64,000 bases of DNA, from contig NZ_WXTX01000015.1 in assembly GCF_009848685.1 (NCBI RefSeq), forward strand, positions 1 to 64,000. Reading direction: 5' to 3'. Within the stretch, counting starts at the first letter, position 1, and each line of letters starts with the position of its first letter. The notes under the pieces are model-generated. The model saw only the letters and a list, made by a program, of their open reading frames with translations. It was not told the origin of the DNA and did not search any database. Source of the stretch: Andreprevotia sp. IGB-42. GTDB taxonomy: Bacteria > Pseudomonadota > Gammaproteobacteria > Burkholderiales > Chitinibacteraceae. Below are positions 26,599-36,038 of the stretch, one piece after another. Both the position numbers and the translations under genes were made by a program.

Positions 26599-27095
26599 TT
26601 CGTTTGCATCCGGGAATCATGGGCTTGGCCCTTGTATCGGCATTCCTGCAGCAAACTTGACCGCAATCCGGACGGCAATAATGCCAATCACCCGGCATGA
26701 AACTGACCGCCTGTCATGTTGCCTGCGGCCACTGCCACGCCGCCCCATCAGGCACCAGCAGACTCTCTTTGCAAGCCGTGGCGACACCGCGAGCGCTGTG
26801 TCCATCCGTACACCTCCGGGCATTTTTCAAATGCAAGCTTGCTTGTAACCCACATTACGTCTATTCATTTGTGTAAGTTATATGCCATTGGTCTAAATGA
26901 TACGCCACAGAAAATGCGCGCACATCCTTTCACCAAAGCAAAGATCAATAGCAAGCCGCCCATTCCCATCGCCCTGCAGCCATTGCCAACACCTGGTGCA
27001 ACCCGGCGTGCGCCGTGCTGCATTCATCGGTCCGGGCGGGCAATCCGTTTTTGATGGCGGCGGCAATGTCATCGCGCAAGCAGGAGACAACAAGC
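26599..27095. other. Long leader region upstream of the oxidase operon
   Basis: About 500 bases with no supported gene. Most is GC-rich, but 26815-26925 is AT-rich and stands out. A possible promoter is TTGCTT (26839-26844), a 17-base gap and TATTCA (26862-26867), which would leave an untranslated leader of more than 200 bases. CAGGAG at 27081-27086 is the ribosome site of the first oxidase gene. Confidence 0.35.
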
Positions 27096-28784
27096 ATGGT
27101 TTTCACCCGCAGGTTGCAGTTACCCGCACTGGCCGCGTTGCTGGCCATCACCGCCCCGCTGGCTTGGGCCGACGTGGCCGGCTGCGCATACAAGTCCATC
27201 GACATCGCCAAATATGGCCGGCAGGAGCTACTGAATCCGCCCAATATCAGCGCCCGCAATGGCGTGCTGAACACCGTGCTGGAAACCCGCTACACCGATC
27301 CCAAGACCATCAGCCTGGGCGGCTGCCCGCTCAAGCTGCGTACCTACAACGGCCAGCTGGTGGGGCCCACACTGCGCGCCAGGCCCGGCGACGTAATGGA
27401 CATCCTGCTGAATAACCAGCTACCGAAGGAAACGCCCGACCAGGTCGAGGATCAGTTCCAGCACGAAGCGCAGAATGCCCACCTGAGCACCCGGCCGGCC
27501 TCGTACAACACCACCAACCTGCACACGCATGGCCTGCATGTATCGCCCACCGGCAACAGCGACAACGTGTTGCTGGCGATTGCACCGCAAAGCAGGTTTC
27601 CGTACGAGATCAAGCTGCCTGGCAACCACACTGCGGGCAGCTACTGGTACCACGCGCATACGCATGGCTCTACCGCCATCCAGGTGGGCAGCGGCATGGC
27701 TGGCGCACTGATCATCGACGACGACGAAGCCAAGATTCCCGCCGCGCTGCGCGAAGCCAACAAGCGCGAGAAAGTGATGGTGTTCCAGACCATCCTCTAC
27801 GATACCGACGGCGAGCTGAACGACATCACCGCGCTGTTCCCCTCCCCCAGCAACCCCAAGCAATGCGTGGACAAGGGCAACCGCAAGACGTGGAGCTGTT
27901 CACTGCGCCGCGTCACCATCAACGGCCAGATCCTGCCGCGTATCCATATGCGCCCGGGCGAGGTACAGCGCTGGCGCATGATCGATACCGCCTTCCGCGA
28001 ATCGCTCAATATCGGCCTGGAAGGCCATGCGCTGAACGAGATCGCGCTCGACGGCATCTATCTGGGCCGCATCGATACCTGGCCGGCTGGCGGCAGCAAC
28101 GGCGTGGAGCTACAGCCGGGCTACCGCAGCGATGTGCTGGTGAAGGCCAGCACCAAGCCGGGCGTCTACAAGCTGCTGGACCTGGGCACGCCGGCATTCA
28201 AATCGGTGGCGCTGGTGAACGAGCCGCAGAACGTGCTGGCGGAAATCGTGGTCGAGGGCGAGCCGCTGGACATGGCGCTGCCCACGCAGGAAGAAATGGC
28301 CAGGCTGGCGCCGTTCCCCGGCGTGGACCTCACCACGCAGGCCAACGGCGTGCAGCAGGTGGCATTCAAGCTGGGGCAAGACCTGAAAACCGGCAAGAAC
28401 TACTTCCAGGTCAACTACCAGGCATTCAGCCCGCAGCACATCCGTCAGGTAGGGCTGAACAATATCGACATGTGGTCGGTCACCACCGTGGGTGATCCGT
28501 CCGGCGTGCCCAACGGCATTCCGCCACTGCCGCATGTGTTCCATATCCATGTGAACCCGTTCCAGGTCAGCCAGGCCAGGCCGGGCGGCACCAATGCCAT
28601 GGTGTGGAAAGACACCGTGGTGATCCCGGCCGGCACCACGGTCAACATGTACACGCGCTACCTCGACTACATCGGCAAGTTCGTCATGCACTGCCACATC
28701 CTCGATCACGAAGACCTCGGCATGATGGAAGTCGTCGAAGTCGTCGATGCCGCGGATGGCGTCACCAGCAGCCACCACCACTGA
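27096..28784 (+). CDS. Exported multicopper oxidase (laccase-like)
   Basis: Oxidises a phenol, metal or other small reductant and reduces O2 to water. The start is ATG 27096 behind CAGGAG; 562 residues. The N-terminus has R5-R6 in T-R-R-L-Q-L then a hydrophobic run ending A-W-A, so export may be by Tat. All four copper motifs are present: H143-T-H-G (with H148), H186-A-H-T-H-G, H480-V-F-H-I-H-V-N-P-F-Q, and H532-C-H-I-L-D-H-E-D-L-G-M543-M. C533 is the type 1 ligand and M543 the axial residue. The protein ends in H-H-H. It is first in an operon with a tyrosinase and a LodA/LodB pair. Confidence 0.9.
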   Translation: MVFTRRLQLPALAALLAITAPLAWADVAGCAYKSIDIAKYGRQELLNPPNISARNGVLNTVLETRYTDPKTISLGGCPLKLRTYNGQLVGPTLRARPGDVMDILLNNQLPKETPDQVEDQFQHEAQNAHLSTRPASYNTTNLHTHGLHVSPTGNSDNVLLAIAPQSRFPYEIKLPGNHTAGSYWYHAHTHGSTAIQVGSGMAGALIIDDDEAKIPAALREANKREKVMVFQTILYDTDGELNDITALFPSPSNPKQCVDKGNRKTWSCSLRRVTINGQILPRIHMRPGEVQRWRMIDTAFRESLNIGLEGHALNEIALDGIYLGRIDTWPAGGSNGVELQPGYRSDVLVKASTKPGVYKLLDLGTPAFKSVALVNEPQNVLAEIVVEGEPLDMALPTQEEMARLAPFPGVDLTTQANGVQQVAFKLGQDLKTGKNYFQVNYQAFSPQHIRQVGLNNIDMWSVTTVGDPSGVPNGIPPLPHVFHIHVNPFQVSQARPGGTNAMVWKDTVVIPAGTTVNMYTRYLDYIGKFVMHCHILDHEDLGMMEVVEVVDAADGVTSSHHH

Positions 28785-28881
28785 GTTCACCCCGGCCGGC
28801 GTTGCCCGGCCAGCCCAACCCGCCCTGGCCCGGCCTGCCTCTGCAGCGCCGGGCCAGCCGGCAGACCGTACGGAGTACAAG

Positions 28882-30933
28882 ATGGGACACGATGACAAGC
28901 AAGCCGCCAGGGCACCGGCAGAAACGCGCCATGGCCGCTTTATCGCGATACTCGATGACGCCGTGACCGGCGCCGATTACCGGCCGGAACAGAAATTCTG
29001 GCATCTGCCGCTGGCAGAGCTGCTGGAATACAGCCTGTATGGCGTGCGGCTGATCGCAGCAGCGCGCCCCGCAGCCAGCGGCAGTTGCTGCCATGCGGCC
29101 ACCACCTGTGCCGGCCGTGGTGATGAATCGGGCCTCATCAAGGGCTTGCGCGGCCTGCCACCTTTCGATGGCACGCGCTTTCCGCGCCTGCCTTGGGGTG
29201 GCCAGCCGGTGGCCGATACGGATATCCAGTTCATTGCCGACTGGATCGACGACGGCTGCCCGGCAGACCGCACGCTGGCCGATTATGCAGTGCCGGCCAC
29301 CGCCGGCAAGGCCGGCCCGGTCACCGTGCAGCAGGAAGCGGTCAGCACCACCGCCACCACGCAGGTTTTCGAGATCTACGGCGGCGAAACCGCCAGCGCC
29401 CCCAGCAGTAGTGGTCTGAAGCAGCGCATGAACATCGATTGCCTGAGCCCGGCTCAGCTGGAACGGCTGCGTTATGCGTTCCGTGAAATGTATGCGCTCA
29501 ACAAATGGGCGGAGGATGCACGCAGCTACAACAACCTGGCGCTGATCCACCAGAACCACTGCCAGCACGGCTGGGAGCGCTTCCTGACCTGGCACCGCGT
29601 CTACCTGTACGAATTCGAGCTGGCGATGCAGGAACACGCGCCCGAAGTCACCATGCCGTACTGGGACTGGACGATGCCGCAATACCGGCCGGAAAAGCCC
29701 GAAAGCGGCTGGATCATCCCGCCGGCGCTGCAATGCTTCCTGACGCCGGATTCGCTGGTCTTCCTTGCCCGCCACGGCATTCCTGCCGCAGGACTGGAAC
29801 CACTGGTGGGGCAAACCTTTGCCAGCCAGAAGCGCTTTTTCGATGCGGTGGGCAAGGCCATCGGCGTGCGCTATACCAGCGGCGACTACCGCGAACGCTT
29901 CATCGATGCGCTGCTTGATGCCAACCCGCTGTGGTATCCGCTGCGCTACCCGGCCGAGTTCGGCAAGGGCACGATGAATACCGTCATCCACTACCACTAC
30001 CCCACCGCGGCGGACATGCAGCAGATCCTGGCGCTACGCACCTTCCGCGATTTCGGTGGCGGTGGTGACTACAACGATGCGTTCGGCTTTCTCGATCAGA
30101 ACCCGCATAACACCATGCATATCTGGACCGGTGGCATGAACCCGCAGTACGGCAGCGCCACCGAAGCCCCGGAAGACCGCAACAAGGGCGTGCAGGTAGC
30201 CGGGCGGCGTTTCCACAAGCGCTCCGACCTGTACAGCCAGCCGCAGTTCGGCGACATGTTCAGCAATCTCACCGCCGCCTACGATCCGGTGTTCTGGCCC
30301 ATCCATGCCAATATCGACCGCACCTGGTGGGAATGGCAGCAGCACCACCCCGATTCGGCCCCGGCCGATCTGGATGCGGTGCTGACACCATGGAGCTACA
30401 CCGCGCGCGATACGCTCGATGCATTCCGCTTCGGCTACGAATACGTGCGTGGCTCCTACCTGGTGCCGGTGGGTCTTGCATCCGCAGTGGGTCGCTTCGT
30501 TTCCAGGCCGATCGCCGTGGCCAAGCCGGTGCGCAGTGCATTCAACCATGCCGAAGTGCGCCTGCACCGCGTGCCGCAGCTGCCGCGCTCGTGCTTTGTG
30601 CGGGTGTTCCTCAACCTGCCGGACGCCAACGCGGAAACGCCGCTGGATCACCCCAACTACGCAGGCTACCTCGCCATTTTCGGCCATGGCCCGTGCTACG
30701 GCGGCCCCGGCCATTGCGACATCCCCCCGCCGCGCCGCCCGGGTATCGATACCCGCCCGCGCCACCACAATGCCCCGCGCAATCACCGCATCGACGTCAC
30801 CGCCGCCGCGCAGAAACTGCTGGCAGCCGGTGCGGATGCGCTGCAGATCACGCTGGTGGTGATCGGCGCAGATTACCGGGAAGAAAAAGAACTGCTGCGG
30901 CTGGAAGGGCTTTCACTGGCCTTCATGGACTGA
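28882..30933 (+). CDS. Tyrosinase / polyphenol oxidase with N-terminal extension
   Basis: A type 3 copper enzyme that should hydroxylate monophenols and/or oxidise diphenols to quinones. The start is ATG 28882 with a CGGAG 6 bases upstream; 683 residues, long for a bacterial tyrosinase. Residues 1-170 are an extension with a Cys-rich patch (S-C-C-H-A-A-T-T-C-A-G) and F-I-A-D-W-I-D-D-G-C-P. CuA has H229-G-x7-H238-R (F-L-T-W-H-R-V-Y-L-Y-E-F-E), with H223 or H226 as the third ligand. CuB has H409-x3-H413 and H475 (F-W-P-I-H-A-N-I-D-R). The last 130 residues look like the beta domain that covers the site in plant-type polyphenol oxidases. No signal peptide. Confidence 0.88.
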   Translation: MGHDDKQAARAPAETRHGRFIAILDDAVTGADYRPEQKFWHLPLAELLEYSLYGVRLIAAARPAASGSCCHAATTCAGRGDESGLIKGLRGLPPFDGTRFPRLPWGGQPVADTDIQFIADWIDDGCPADRTLADYAVPATAGKAGPVTVQQEAVSTTATTQVFEIYGGETASAPSSSGLKQRMNIDCLSPAQLERLRYAFREMYALNKWAEDARSYNNLALIHQNHCQHGWERFLTWHRVYLYEFELAMQEHAPEVTMPYWDWTMPQYRPEKPESGWIIPPALQCFLTPDSLVFLARHGIPAAGLEPLVGQTFASQKRFFDAVGKAIGVRYTSGDYRERFIDALLDANPLWYPLRYPAEFGKGTMNTVIHYHYPTAADMQQILALRTFRDFGGGGDYNDAFGFLDQNPHNTMHIWTGGMNPQYGSATEAPEDRNKGVQVAGRRFHKRSDLYSQPQFGDMFSNLTAAYDPVFWPIHANIDRTWWEWQQHHPDSAPADLDAVLTPWSYTARDTLDAFRFGYEYVRGSYLVPVGLASAVGRFVSRPIAVAKPVRSAFNHAEVRLHRVPQLPRSCFVRVFLNLPDANAETPLDHPNYAGYLAIFGHGPCYGGPGHCDIPPPRRPGIDTRPRHHNAPRNHRIDVTAAAQKLLAAGADALQITLVVIGADYREEKELLRLEGLSLAFMD

Positions 30934-30951
30934 ACCGAGACCGAGGACGAC

Positions 30952-33645
30952 ATGAATCACGATACCCCAAGCTACCGCATCCACCCCGGCATCGGCATTG
31001 CCCGCCTGGGCGACAGCCCGGATGCGTTCTGCATCTCGCCGGAGAAACCCGCCGCACTGCCGCTCGATTGCGATGCCGCCGGCAACCCGCTGTATACGCC
31101 GGATGGCACCACCGAGCGCACCGTCACCACCTTCAAGGATGCCGAAGGCCGCGTCAAGCGCCAGGCGGCGCGCTTCCAGCTGTATGTGTACGACGATGAA
31201 AACCCGCAGGGGCGCCGGCTGAAGATCGGCGACAAGATCCGCGGTGGCGGCAATGAAGGCACGCTGATCGATATCGAGTGGCGCGTGTATGTGGCCAACA
31301 AGAAGGCGGTCTGGTACGAATTCAACAGCCTGCAGGGCGAGCACGGCTATCAGGACAACGACCCCAATCAGCCGCGCCGCAATGCGGACATCACCGGCGA
31401 TACCGCGCGCCAGCAGCTGATCATCGATCCGGGCCCGCAGATCGTCAACACCAGCAAACGCCGCAGCGCCACCATGGACCGCAACCGGGGCGACCAGTAC
31501 TCGCCTACCTTTCCGCCACCGCTGACGCCGAACAACATCGACACGCTGGGCGAGCTGCGCACCGATGACAGCGGCCGCCTGCTGGTACTGGGCGGGCACG
31601 GCAATTCGGGCAGCTTCAAGGATGGCTTCGGCCACCCGCGCATCGACACCTACGCCAACAACGACGGCTGGTTCGACGATACCTCGGACGGGCCGGTGAT
31701 GGCGCGGCTGGTGATGTATTCGGAGAACGTCGGGCGCACCCGCTATATCGACGTGGAAGCCCCCGCCTGGGTGATCGTCGGCTACCCGGCGTATGTGCCG
31801 GAAGTGCTGGACATGATCACCATGGACGACGTGGTGTACGACATGGGCATCCGCCAGTTTGCCACCCGGCCGGATCTGTACGGCCAGCCCGGCAGTTACG
31901 ACAAGCCGGTGCACATCCCCCCCAACGATGTGGCGGCGCTGGCGCACTGGCAGGCCGGCAAGCGCGAATGGAACCGCGATCATTACCCGTGGTTTTACCG
32001 CGACGTGTGGCCGATCCTGTTCCGCGCCGACGAAATGACCCACCTGACCAATGTGCTGGAGCAATCCAACTATCCGCACAACCAGACCGCACGCGGCAAT
32101 TTCGACCCGGACAAACTCTCGCAGCCGCCACAGGTCAACCAGCGCGCGGTCGAGCGCGACCAGGCGCAGGCGGTGCAGCGCAATGCATCCGGCGAACTGC
32201 TGCTCGATGCACTGGAGCCCGCACTGACCCGGCTGGAGCACGGCGGGCAATCGCTGGTGGAGGTACTGGATAAACCGCTGCCCGGCCCCAAGGGCAGCGC
32301 GGCCGAAGTACTCAAGGCAGCCGTCGCGCAATTTGCAGCCAAGGTCTCCCCGATCGTGGCCGGTGAAACCCCGGCCAGCTACCTGCTGCGCTGGAAGGCT
32401 GCATATACGGTGAGCGAAGGCGGCGGCAACGAGGCAGCACGCCAGGCGCTGGACAAGGTCATTGCCAAGCTGCTGGCCAAGCTCAAGGCAGCGGCAGAGC
32501 CGGTCGCCGCGCTCAAGCTGCTGGCACGGCGGGACGACCCGCTAATCACCGATCAGGGCGTGCCGGAAGACCAGAGCATCGAGTTGGCGGTGGAACGCGT
32601 GCTGAAGGAATTCGCAAACGGCAAGCTGCTGGCAACGCGCTTCCAGAAAATCATCGCCGACCGCACGTTCGATCCGTGTCGCCCCAGCCGCACCTTCCTG
32701 TTCGACCTGTTGCGCCAGCCGGGCGAGGAAAACGAATTCCGCCTGGATGCGCGCCCCAACAGCCGCGTGTACAACCTGCCGCTGATGCCGCTGCTGGCAG
32801 GCGACAACCCCATCAACAACATCACGCCATCCAAGTTCCTGCGGCTGACCGATTACCAGCTGTTCCTGTTGCGGCAATGGGCGCAGGGCAAGTTCTACAA
32901 CGAGGTGGAGCAGGGCTGGGTACCGGCCGGCAGTGTCGACCCGTGGCAGCCGTATGCCAACTGGCAAAACCGCACCGGCCAGCAGCTCGATCAGGGCGTG
33001 CTCAGCAATGTGTTGGGCGGCGCGTTCTGCCCCGGGGGCGAAGTGGGCTGGATCATGCGCAACCCGTCCATCTACCTGCACCCGTACCGCATCAAGGCCG
33101 ACCCGGATTTCTGCAACTTCCAGCAGACCGCCGCAGAAGCCAACCAGCGCCAGTTGCCGGAAGAAAGCTATCTGTCGGTCAGCGTGGATGACCTCAGCCA
33201 GGACAGCAATTACCAGCGTGGCATGCAGCCGGGCGATCTCACCAAATCGATGGGGCTGCCGTGGCAATCGGACTTCAACGAATGCACTACGCAGATGATC
33301 GACGTCACCTACCCACTGTGGAACAGCATCGACCCGGCGGCCGAGCACGATGTGCGCATGAAGCTGGGCCAGCAAAGCTGGGAAACCCTGTGGTGGCCGG
33401 CGCACCGGCCGTTGCAGACCTACGAGGTGGTGAGCGTGGGCAGCGATGGCTCGCCCAATTACCAGTTTTTGCAGTGGGCACGCGGCATACCGCAAACCAA
33501 TGCGGGCGATCTGAAAATGGTGACGGAATGGTCAAGGCTGGGCTTCGTGGTGCGCAACCCCTACCTGACCGCACAGCAGCTGGACCAGCCTTCGCCCGAC
33601 TACAAGTACATCAGCGTGGAGCGCACCCCGGCGGACAAGCCATGA
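30952..33645 (+). CDS. LodA/GoxA-like CTQ-dependent amino-acid oxidase
   Basis: LodA-family enzymes oxidise an amino acid (lysine at the epsilon position in LodA, glycine in GoxA) with a self-derived cysteine tryptophylquinone, releasing H2O2 and ammonia. The start is ATG 30952 after GAGG; 897 residues against about 700 in LodA. The N-terminus Y-R-I-H-P-G-I-G-I-A-R-L-G-D-S is the family signature. F-C693-P-G-G-E and P-W771-Q-S-D-F-N-E-C lie in the C-terminal part, where the quinone-forming Cys and Trp are expected; the exact pair needs alignment. Residues about 390-570 are an Ala/Lys-rich helical insertion. The substrate cannot be read from sequence. No signal peptide. Confidence 0.85.
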   Translation: MNHDTPSYRIHPGIGIARLGDSPDAFCISPEKPAALPLDCDAAGNPLYTPDGTTERTVTTFKDAEGRVKRQAARFQLYVYDDENPQGRRLKIGDKIRGGGNEGTLIDIEWRVYVANKKAVWYEFNSLQGEHGYQDNDPNQPRRNADITGDTARQQLIIDPGPQIVNTSKRRSATMDRNRGDQYSPTFPPPLTPNNIDTLGELRTDDSGRLLVLGGHGNSGSFKDGFGHPRIDTYANNDGWFDDTSDGPVMARLVMYSENVGRTRYIDVEAPAWVIVGYPAYVPEVLDMITMDDVVYDMGIRQFATRPDLYGQPGSYDKPVHIPPNDVAALAHWQAGKREWNRDHYPWFYRDVWPILFRADEMTHLTNVLEQSNYPHNQTARGNFDPDKLSQPPQVNQRAVERDQAQAVQRNASGELLLDALEPALTRLEHGGQSLVEVLDKPLPGPKGSAAEVLKAAVAQFAAKVSPIVAGETPASYLLRWKAAYTVSEGGGNEAARQALDKVIAKLLAKLKAAAEPVAALKLLARRDDPLITDQGVPEDQSIELAVERVLKEFANGKLLATRFQKIIADRTFDPCRPSRTFLFDLLRQPGEENEFRLDARPNSRVYNLPLMPLLAGDNPINNITPSKFLRLTDYQLFLLRQWAQGKFYNEVEQGWVPAGSVDPWQPYANWQNRTGQQLDQGVLSNVLGGAFCPGGEVGWIMRNPSIYLHPYRIKADPDFCNFQQTAAEANQRQLPEESYLSVSVDDLSQDSNYQRGMQPGDLTKSMGLPWQSDFNECTTQMIDVTYPLWNSIDPAAEHDVRMKLGQQSWETLWWPAHRPLQTYEVVSVGSDGSPNYQFLQWARGIPQTNAGDLKMVTEWSRLGFVVRNPYLTAQQLDQPSPDYKYISVERTPADKP

Positions 33646-33701
33646 GCTACCAGCCCCGGGATGTGGGGGCCGGCAAGCAGCGCCCCCGCAGGGCCTGAAG
33701 C

Positions 33702-34832
33702 ATGCACCGCTGCGATGTGCTCATCATCGGCGCCGGCCCGGCCGGCAGCGCCACCGCGCTGGCGCTGCATGCGCACGCGCCGGCGCTGCGCGTGACCATG
33801 CTGGGTGGCGGGCAGCCGCAAGTACGCCCGGTAGGGGAAGTATTGCCGGCACTGGCGCGGTCACTACTGGCCCACCTGGGCGCATGGCCGGCTTTTGTGC
33901 AGGCAGTCTTCTTGCCGGTGCATGCGTCGGCAGCCGCCTGGGGCCAGCAACACGTGATCGAAAACCATTTCATCCACTCGGCGCGTGGCCATGGCTGGCA
34001 TCTGGACCGCAACCGCTTCGATGCACTGCTGCAGGCACAAGCCGTAGCGGCAGGCACCAGCCTGCTGCCGGCACGCCGGCTGCAAACCGCCACGCGCACG
34101 CCCGCAGGGTGGCTGGTATTGCTCGATGACGGCAGCCAGCTTGCCGCGCGTTTCCTGGTGGACGCCAGCGGCCGCCAGGCAGTGCTGGCACGGCAGCTGG
34201 GCGTTGTGCGGCAACGGCCGGACAAACTCGCCGCGTATCTCGCCTATGTGCCCAACCTGCCCGGCAGCGATCCGCGCACGCTGATCGAGGCCCGCCCGGA
34301 TGGCTGGTGGTACACCGCGCCGCTGCCCGGCGGCGAGCGGGTGATCGCCTGCCTGAGCGATGCCGATCTGGGCCGCCGCAGCGGCCTGCAGCAAACGCAG
34401 CACTGGCAGGCACGGCTGGCTGCCACGCGCTGGACGCATGCTGCAGCTGGCGACATCGCGCTGCATGCAGCCAGCATCGACGTGCGCCCGGCGGGCTCGG
34501 CCCGGCTGGAACACGCATGTGGTGATGGCTGGCTGGCAGCAGGTGATGCCGCCAGCAGTTTCGATCCGCTGTCGTCACAAGGCATCAGCAAGGCCTTGCG
34601 CAGCGGCATCTTTGCCGCATATGCGCTGGCAGACTGGCTGCTGGCTGCGGATAACAAGGGGCTGGCGCGCTATCGCGCGGTGATCGATGTGGAATTTGCC
34701 GACTACCTGCGGCTGCACGCACAGTACTACCAGCAGGAACAGCGCTGGGCGGATGCGCCATTCTGGCAGCGCCGTCACGCTGGCCGCGCCATCGCGGCGG
34801 GCACCCGGCAGCTCGGCGCGTCTGCAGCCTGA
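33702..34832 (+). CDS. LodB-like FAD-dependent maturation flavoprotein
   Basis: LodB-type flavoproteins are needed to form the tryptophylquinone of the adjacent LodA-like protein. The 376-residue protein begins D-V-L-I-I-G-A-G-P-A-G-S-A-T-A, an FAD-binding Rossmann motif. It has G-D-A-A-S-S-F-D-P-L-S-S-Q-G-I near residue 290, as in the tryptophan-halogenase-like group that includes LodB. The K-x-W-W-x-I-P of halogenases is not seen. It lies 56 bases after lodA and ends the operon, 9 bases from the convergent kinase gene. Confidence 0.85.
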   Translation: MHRCDVLIIGAGPAGSATALALHAHAPALRVTMLGGGQPQVRPVGEVLPALARSLLAHLGAWPAFVQAVFLPVHASAAAWGQQHVIENHFIHSARGHGWHLDRNRFDALLQAQAVAAGTSLLPARRLQTATRTPAGWLVLLDDGSQLAARFLVDASGRQAVLARQLGVVRQRPDKLAAYLAYVPNLPGSDPRTLIEARPDGWWYTAPLPGGERVIACLSDADLGRRSGLQQTQHWQARLAATRWTHAAAGDIALHAASIDVRPAGSARLEHACGDGWLAAGDAASSFDPLSSQGISKALRSGIFAAYALADWLLAADNKGLARYRAVIDVEFADYLRLHAQYYQQEQRWADAPFWQRRHAGRAIAAGTRQLGASAA

Positions 34833-34841
34833 TGGTGCCGG

Positions 34842-36035
34842 TCATTCCGCCTGCGACAGCGCCAGGCTCACGCTGATCTCCACGCCCCTGCCCGGTGCGC
34901 CCTGGATCTCGAAATAGCCACCGCGTGCCTCCACGCGGCTACGCATGCCGGCAAGGCCGTGGCTGCGCGGCTTGTGTACCGCATCAAGCTCCATGCCTTT
35001 GCCATCATCGCGGATGACGAGCCTGACGGTATGCTCATCTGCTTCCAGAATGATCTCGACGCATTGCGCCTCCGAGTACTTGGCGGCATTGTTCAATGCC
35101 TCCTGTGCCACGCGGAACAGCGTCAGCGACAGTTCTTCCGATAGCGGCAGGTCTTCCTCTACCGTCAGGCGCAATGTCCAGCCGCTGACCTCGGCCATCT
35201 CTTCGGCGGTATAGCGCAATGCCTCGGCCAGGCCGAACTGGGTGAGGATGGTCGGGCGCATGCCCTCGACGATGCGGCGCTTGGTCTGGATGCCTTCTTC
35301 CAGATAGCGCAATGCGCGCTGCAACTTGGCATGGATATCCGGGTGCGATCCGGCCAGCAACTTGGCGGAAGAAAAAACATCGATGCGCGCTGCGGTCAGG
35401 ATGGAGCCCAGATCGTCATGCAGCTCGCGTGCCAGTGCGGTCTTTTCTTCTTCCGATACATCCTGCAGGTGCTTGGCCAACTCGTTGAGCTGCGCGGTGC
35501 GCTTGCGCACCTGGCTATCGAGCGTGTCGTTGTGGTTTTCCAGCTGCTTCATGATCTGCGCCTGCCGCTCCAGGCTTTCATTGAGCAACTGCGCCTGCAC
35601 GCGCAGCGCGCTTTCGCGTGCAAACGCGGCAGAGACATCGGCAATCTGCAGCACGCACATGCGCGCCGTCATGTAGAACGACGAGATGGTGACAGTCTGG
35701 CGGATCTGCACCGGATCGGAGCGGAAAGGGTCTTCGTACAGCGGCAGCAGGTACTTGTTCAGCGAGCTCGACAGCAACGACGGCTGTCCCTGCGTGATCG
35801 CCTGGTCGATGGCAAAACGGATACGCGCCTGCGTGGTTTCCGGCCACAGGTCGAATAGCGATTTGCCCAGCGCCACATCCGCCACGATGCCCGAGCGTTT
35901 GGCCACCCAGTCGTTCCAGTGCACGATGCGGCCATCCTGCTCGAGGATGATCAGGCCCAGCGCCAGCGTGGACGACAACGACGAGAACGGTGGGCTGTTG
36001 AAGGCGATGGTCGGGTCAGGGCCGCTGCTTGTCAT
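34842..36035 (-). CDS. NarL-type (HisKA_3) sensor histidine kinase with PAS domain
   Basis: A 397-residue soluble kinase. A PAS-like domain at about 20-135 (L-A-L-G-L-I-I-L-E-Q-D-G-R-I-V-H-W-N) is followed by a coiled coil and a HisKA_3 domain whose phosphorylated residue is H206 (L-A-R-E-L-H-D-D-L-G). The ATPase domain has E-A-L-N-N-A-A-K-Y-S and D-D-G-K-G-M. No response regulator with a DNA-binding domain lies nearby; the two single-domain receivers of the operon may be partners. It starts 3 bases after cheC and is last in the chemosensory operon. Confidence 0.88.
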   Translation of the reverse strand: MTSSGPDPTIAFNSPPFSSLSSTLALGLIILEQDGRIVHWNDWVAKRSGIVADVALGKSLFDLWPETTQARIRFAIDQAITQGQPSLLSSSLNKYLLPLYEDPFRSDPVQIRQTVTISSFYMTARMCVLQIADVSAAFARESALRVQAQLLNESLERQAQIMKQLENHNDTLDSQVRKRTAQLNELAKHLQDVSEEEKTALARELHDDLGSILTAARIDVFSSAKLLAGSHPDIHAKLQRALRYLEEGIQTKRRIVEGMRPTILTQFGLAEALRYTAEEMAEVSGWTLRLTVEEDLPLSEELSLTLFRVAQEALNNAAKYSEAQCVEIILEADEHTVRLVIRDDGKGMELDAVHKPRSHGLAGMRSRVEARGGYFEIQGAPGRGVEISVSLALSQAE

Positions 36036-36038
36036 CGC

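Noticed and set aside
24806-34842. Horizontal acquisition of the oxidase island with flanking repeats or insertion sequences
   Set aside because: I could not find flanking repeats or mobile genes, and the codon use looks like that of the core genes; only the leader is AT-rich.
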